64,000 bases of DNA from Rotaria socialis. Lineage: Eukaryota > Rotifera > Eurotatoria > Philodinida > Philodinidae. Below are positions 58,825 to 64,000 of this stretch, in pieces. Every line of letters starts with the position of its first letter. The first letter of the stretch is position 1. Under the pieces are notes generated by a model, which saw nothing but the letters and a program-made list of their open reading frames with translations, was not told the origin of the DNA and did not search any database. The stretch is from NCBI GenBank assembly GCA_905331475.1, contig CAJNYU010001258.1, forward strand, positions 69,343 through 133,342, in the 5' to 3' direction. The translations under genes and the position numbers were made by a program.

Positions 58825-58877
58825 TGTGGATATATCGTTTATCTATCCACACCCACCCACCCACACCCCACACCCTC
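58822..58877. repeat. GT/CA-rich telomere-like hairpin abutting the foldback element
   Basis: AGGGTGTGGATA faces TATCCACACCCACCCACC and CACACCCCACACCCTC. The C-rich arm is much longer than the G-rich one. Confidence 0.65.
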
Positions 58878-60592
58878 ATTATAAACTTTATTGATTCGTT
58901 CATACCCGGAAAACCACAGTCAGCAAGATTTAAAAACAAAATTCGTCAGAATTTCACAATGTTACAAAGTTATTTGTTCTCACAGGGATTATAGGAAGAA
59001 TAAATCAAATTTTTGTGTTCAAATATTCTTTTCTTAAATAAGGAAATAAATTGCAGCATCGAATGTTCTAAAATATATCTAAATTGGCAAAATAATGATC
59101 TGAATGATCATTAGATTTTGGCACATCTTTTATAAGTATTATTCATTTGAATTTGAAAGTAACTACAAAAACTTGTTTAAACTAGTTATAGATAATTAAA
59201 AAGCTATATATTATTATCTATTTTTTTATGTACGAATCCAACTAGCATCAATTAAACAGTATTTCGATTTCAACGAGTATATTCAGAGTTAAAGGATTTG
59301 CATTGAAAAAAAATGATTTTTTTCGTCTTTTTCATCGCTCCTTATTTACTCTTCCTTTAAGTGTTTGACTGTTGCTATGTACAGTCCTTTTCGGACGTGT
59401 GCGCATGTAGGAAAAAAAGCAGGTTGCAAAGCAAACAGAAATGGATTTTATAATGCTGCTATACAGCAAAATGTAAAAAAAAAATCATTCAGACAAAACA
59501 ACAAGGAAGCATAGCCAGCCGTAAAAGATATTATTTTCATCAATTAAAAACCGATTATTGATTTTAAATGATTAGTCCGGGTGAGTAAATTGTTAAGAAG
59601 AGTTTTAAAAGCAAAATAATCTATCAGGAATGTTGTATGGTGAGCAGCAAACTACTATGAATCGACTATTCTTTTTTTTTCCCCCTTTGACTTCAAGGGT
59701 TTCAGTTAATAAATAGTTAACTGATCAAAATGAATATAATGAAGCCTGAGGAAGTTGGCCTGAGTATAACTGAACGTAGTACATGGCATGGGACGCAAAA
59801 TACTGTTGCGAAAAGTCTGAGTCGTCACGAAGAATACTCTTAATAATCTGTCCTTCGCCCACACGTTGAATGATCAATACTCTGGTACATCTGATAAGTT
59901 TTGTGATTTAATAATTTATTCCTCTAGATGAATTTCAGCTAAATCTTTGAGAACGAGTATGAGTCTGATATGAACAATCCTGACAGTCACACGCATATAG
60001 GGATGCAGTAGCGTTCGTAAACAATGCCAGTACTACGATCACACACCTTCGCTCTTATTCCTTAGTCTTCATCGTTCGTCGACATAGAAATCGCTTCAGC
60101 TACCTTAAGTCTTGGTAACATATGGGTGAACTTTTACAGACGAAGAATTCTGAAACCATTGAAAAAAATAACAAGGGCCTTATTGTATCATGAAATTAGT
60201 CTCACAGTAAGCGTGATCGTATCCCCTACAGTCTGCCACCGAATTCGGTTGGTCTAGTACAATCTCACGCTTGAGGTCTATGGTGAGTTTTTTCGATTAG
60301 TGGTAAAAGTTTTCGACTCATTGAAATATGCGTTAGATGGGCAGTAACATTTTTTAAAGAAACTAATTCACTTATGTGATCAGTTGTGATTTTATTCTAT
60401 ATATTTAATGATGGTGTTCGAGAGGGTGAGCGAAGATGTGAGTAAATTGAAAATTCACAGCCGCACTCCTTATAAAAAGATATTTCCATAAAAATATCCA
60501 AAATAATCGACATTGTAGAAAGTATCTCTCGGTTTTAATTTTCAGATATTTGTCATTTTTTTATTTCATAAAGAATTTTCTTCCTTGTAAAC

Positions 60593-61989
60593 ATGGCCAC
60601 CGTAGGCGGAGGAGAAGAAGCGGCGGCATTACAGCGTTTATTACGTATCACTGACGTTGCACAAGAGTCACTGGAAATTCTTGCACCCATTACTGGTTAT
60701 TCGAAATCATCCCTTGTTTCACTTGAAGAAGCAGTCGTACCACTCGTTCCTATTGTACCCGATGTTCAGAGTCATGCATATATTGGTAAATTAAAATGTA
60801 AGAAACCTGACGATAAACTAACACAAGATGAATCTGCATCGATTATGCTTTACACAATGGGGTGGGAACCTCTTGACGAATGTCTCTACGTAGTCTTAAA
60901 CAATACATTGCGAGCGAAGGATCGACAGCAAAAACTCCAACCTTGGTATTTTTATTTGAGACTTTTTCTAAATACACTGTTTCGTCTTCCGCTGGTTTCG
61001 ACAGATGCATATAGAGGTGTCAAATTGGACCTCTGCAATCGCTATATCGAAGGAGAAACAATTGTTTGGTGGGGCTTCTCATCGTGCACGACATCTGTCG
61101 GTGTGCTAAAATCAGAATTGTTCTTGGGAAAGACCGATAGTAGAACTATGTTTACCTTACACTGTAAATCAGCCAGAGACATAAGCAAGTATTCGTTTTA
61201 TCCAGTTGAAGATGAATTACTTCTAATGGCTGCAACTCAATTCAAAGTAGTCAGCTCCCTTGATCAAGGTAATCTTCACATTATTCAATTGGAAGAAACT
61301 ACGCCACCATTTCCACTTTTACAACCAGTACCTATTGTTGGTTCATTACCAATTCAATCAAATCCATCTGGTGAGTTCGAAAGATAATACACGTATAATG
61401 CTTACTTAACGGAGACATAATCTAACACCAATCAACGATGCCTTCATGGAAAACAATAAATAGCCCATGAGATTCAATCCGACCAGTGGATCCGATCGTT
61501 TCCCGCATCGGATCCTATAGATTCCGTTGCTTTTCGGTCGGCTCCGCTGAATTTATCGAACATATGCACGAAAGTGGTATCAAGAAAAATTAATAAATGG
61601 CGATTTTTTATTACAGGTGATTCGACAGCGACTTCGTTTGACATAAGCAAAGAAAAGTCAATGACACATTCAAATAAATCTACAGTAAATCCAACTATTT
61701 TCTATTGTCTTCTAAAACTAACACTTATATCATTCTATTTATAGATCGATAGACATGGAGCAGCTGCCAGTACTAGCAAAAGGACAGGAATCAATTCTAT
61801 CACTGGCCAAGTAAGATCATAGATAATTAAGAAAAAAAAGCATTGATGAAATATCTCATTGTTTCAGATGTCCGATGTAAAAATTAGTGCTTCAACTAAT
61901 GAAGGTAAGATATTGCTGTTTTATTGTTTTGCTAGTGTGGACTATGTGAATAGAACTACTTGCATTTGTCAGGTACGATGCACTCATAG
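60593..61989 (+). CDS. Arginine-type mono-ADP-ribosyltransferase, 5 exons
   Basis: Exons: 60593-61370, 61617-61684, 61745-61810, 61868-61904, 61973-61989; all GT..AG with matching phases, 321 residues. The R-S-E fold is seen in exon 1: YRGVKLDL (R141), WGFSSCTT (S163-S164) and YPVEDELLL, giving the E206-x-E208 signature of arginine-specific transferases. These enzymes move ADP-ribose from NAD+ to protein side chains. There is no signal peptide, so a cytosolic or non-classically secreted role is likely. The last four exons encode a low-complexity Ser/Thr-rich tail, and their small size makes alternative splicing or read-through at 61387 possible. The start ATG (MATVGGGEEA) follows a long A/T leader. 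Family is sure; target is unknown. Confidence 0.88.
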
Positions 61990-62833
61990 GAAAACCTCGC
62001 ATAGATCATATCATCACTTTTTAAGAGAATCTGCTTCTGCTCTCTGATATTTAGCAAATCTAACATAACTTCTTACTCTGTTCGAAATAACAGATTGTAA
62101 CGAATGAGTTCTTCAACGAATATGAATTCCTTGAAAATTGAAATTCAATTAGAAATTAGGGAACAAAGTATGATTTTGCATATATTAGTTGTTCGAAGAC
62201 AATGACGAGTAAAATTAACTTCACTATCTATACAAATATATTATCTTAATGTTTATTCATAAAACAAATGATTCGATCGAAGAGATTAAAGATGTGCCGA
62301 AGTTATATACACACAGAAAAAGTTTTATTATCGGTATTTAAGTCTTTGGATAGCGTATTGAAAACAAGTAGAAAAGACTACAAGTGATTTGTTAAAAAGA
62401 AGCAATAGTTGCATGTTATACGCCTAAATATAAATAGTTCTTTTGATTTTGGCTACTATCAATCAAGATCTGTTACGCGTTTTACGCTTATTTATTTCAA
62501 TTCCACTCATAACTTCTTTATCAATTTGAAAATTAAGAGAACTCGTCATCTTACTGTTCAATTTACTTGTTGCATCAATTGTTGTATAGTGCTATTATAT
62601 CGATTTCTGAGAAATTCTACGAATTTTCACAAAGTAATTAATTCTTGAGCATCATGATTTTCTCTACTTTGAGTCGAAAAGAGATGTATGAATGCGGAAA
62701 AGTCTACCAAGAAGAAAAACTCATTTACACAGATCTTGATTAGATGTATAACTAGCTTTTCCAACTCTTTTTACAACAGACAAAGAGTTTATTTAAAAAC
62801 TGAATTTATAATATGCTATCATGAGTCTATGAT

Positions 62834-62889
62834 GGGTGTGGGTGTGGGTGTGTGGGTGTACTTTTTTTCTTAACCCACACCTATACCCT
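62834..62889. repeat. GT-rich telomere-like hairpin, nearest to perfect TGTGGG array
   Basis: GGGTGTGGGTGTGGGTGTGTGGGTG faces the shorter AACCCACACCTATACCC. Four near-perfect TGTGGG units in a row. Confidence 0.7.
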
Positions 62890-63405
62890 ATTGCTTCCCC
62901 TAGAGACTTGAGCTTGTGCCGCCCATGCTCTTTTCAGTATATGTTTCAATAAAAACTGATGAAATAATAGAACGTGAAATAAATGCTTGTTACACTTTTT
63001 CAAAATAGCTAGCGTTATTCTAGAAAAAATTTCAAAAGCAAGAAATCTGAAACAAAAGGCCTTATAGCTATGCTAGCTCATTTGACACGAAAGTTATCCG
63101 AGAGATTATGCACGAATACTATTTATTCATCATTTATCTAGAGAAGTTTGATTGAATGATTTTTTTTACAACTATATAATATTGAATCACTGTGAGGATT
63201 AAAATTGGCCTAGTTATAACTCGAATTATAATATTCAACCCTAGTTATAATCAGCTAACTAATTCAACTTGATCAAGTTTCTGATTCGTTGTTTCAATAA
63301 ATTAAGTAGGTATTTTAATTATTTTGATCTATAAGATAGATAAAATGAAACTAATTGCACTTGATCGCCCCTTATTGTTAAAAATGTTTGTGTTCGTGTC
63401 TTATT

Positions 63406-63696
63406 CCCTGGTTGATCAAAACGGACTCGTTTACGGTCTGTTTATCGACGGTAAACGATGTCAAATCGGTATATCTACGGCAGTAAAGAGGCCATATTTG
63501 CCTAAAATGCCTGGCACAGTAATACGGTACCGTAAACGGGACTGAATTTTTATGGTTTACGGCTGTTTGTGCTCCGTACTCTCATGATCATACGGTCTGT
63601 ATTACTGCGCTAGATATTACGGCAAACTTTCGTGCGTAAAATAGTCGTAAAGCAAACCGTAAACGGCCGTATACGGACCGTACTGTTCGACCTGGG
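63406..63696. repeat. TACGGTAAAC-saturated element with CCCAGGTC-type right terminus
   Basis: GTTTACGG, CCGTAAAC, TACGGTCC and CCGTATACGG recur about 20 times. The right end GACCTGGG is followed by TA. The left end CCCTGGTTGATCAAAACGG is similar when inverted but lacks a clean TA. It shares terminus type with 55450-55652. Confidence 0.6.
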
Positions 63697-64000
63697 TAGG
63701 GTGTATCATAACTTGCTATAGCTAGCTAACCGAAATAATGAATGCACATCAGTGTCGGTTGACTTATACACACACACATGAGACGAAACACAACAATGAC
63801 TCGATATATTTAGTATATAAACTCATTGTTAAAATGATTCCCAGAAAACAAGTACCGATTTCTGAGTTTTTTTCATTATAGAAAGTCAAACATTTTCTTA
63901 GAATTCAAAATTCGATGAACGAATAAATTAGTAGAAATCTTACAACCAAAACTTTTAAACAGATGTTAACAAGACAATGATGTAATTATATGTTTCTACA

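Larger units (their letters stand above)
57661..60592. other. Intergenic with a foldback element and a GT hairpin
   Basis: Besides 58032-58877 (annotated), nothing coding is seen. The ~100 bases before 60593 form the 5' leader of the ADP-ribosyltransferase gene. Confidence 0.5.
61990..64000. other. Intergenic, repeat patches only
   Basis: It contains a GT hairpin (62834-62889) and the TACGGT-saturated element (63406-63696). No gene is supported to the window end. Confidence 0.5.

Noticed and set aside
1..64000. CRISPR arrays, operons or bacterial promoters
   Set aside because: The DNA is eukaryotic (spliced genes); none of the repeats has regular unique spacers.

Overview
The window reads as nuclear DNA from a small invertebrate, most likely a bdelloid rotifer. 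The evidence is AT-rich sequence, multi-exon genes with many very short introns (47-75 nt, GT..AG), very high density of small DNA transposons, an intronless GH2 gene of foreign (bacterial-like) appearance, an arginine ADP-ribosyltransferase gene and an F-box/LRR fragment of a type I associate with bdelloids. Many short hairpins are built of TGTGGG-like repeats, the telomere unit reported for Adineta vaga. The assignment is inference from composition and gene content; no marker gene settles it.

Layout. 0-7 kb: transposon remnants (hAT-type elements with 8-bp target duplications) around a two-exon insulin-like peptide gene (minus, 3.6-4.1 kb). 7.2-9.7 kb: a 12-exon MEK1/2-type MAP kinase kinase (plus). 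11.2-15.0 kb: a 5-exon NCS2/AzgA-type purine permease (minus). 16.8-18.4 kb: copy 1 of a segmental duplication. 18.8-27.2 kb: a nested mobile block, in which ~200-bp outer inverted repeats enclose a 5.3-kb DDE transposon with a decayed transposase gene; that transposase intron carries a further 2.2-kb insertion; a MULE-type fragment lies just outside. 27-33.7 kb: repeats, one tRNA-like sequence and foldback elements, with no protein gene. 33.7-36.2 kb: intronless GH2 glycosidase (plus). 36.6-40.8 kb: broken copy 2 of the duplication, interrupted by an F-box/LRR remnant that itself contains a complete but dead mariner. 42.7-44.3 kb: serpin gene lacking its reactive-centre exon (minus). 49.0-49.7 kb: an unrecognised multi-pass membrane protein. 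50.7-53.1 kb: a nested hAT-type element. 55.8-56.4 kb: a small membrane-protein gene with an apparent one-base frameshift. 60.6-62.0 kb: ADP-ribosyltransferase, 5 exons. The remainder is non-coding and rich in repeats.

The genes do not form a pathway. MEK is a core signalling enzyme and the insulin-like peptide a secreted hormone; permease, GH2 enzyme, serpin and ART look like independent accessory genes. The strongest structural theme is the mobile fraction. One part is a family of at least a dozen short palindromes whose arms are telomere-like GTGTGG repeats, and these sit on the breakpoints of the segmental duplication. The other is a set of small elements, each saturated with its own short motif in both orientations and often bounded by a clear TA or 8-bp target-site duplication.
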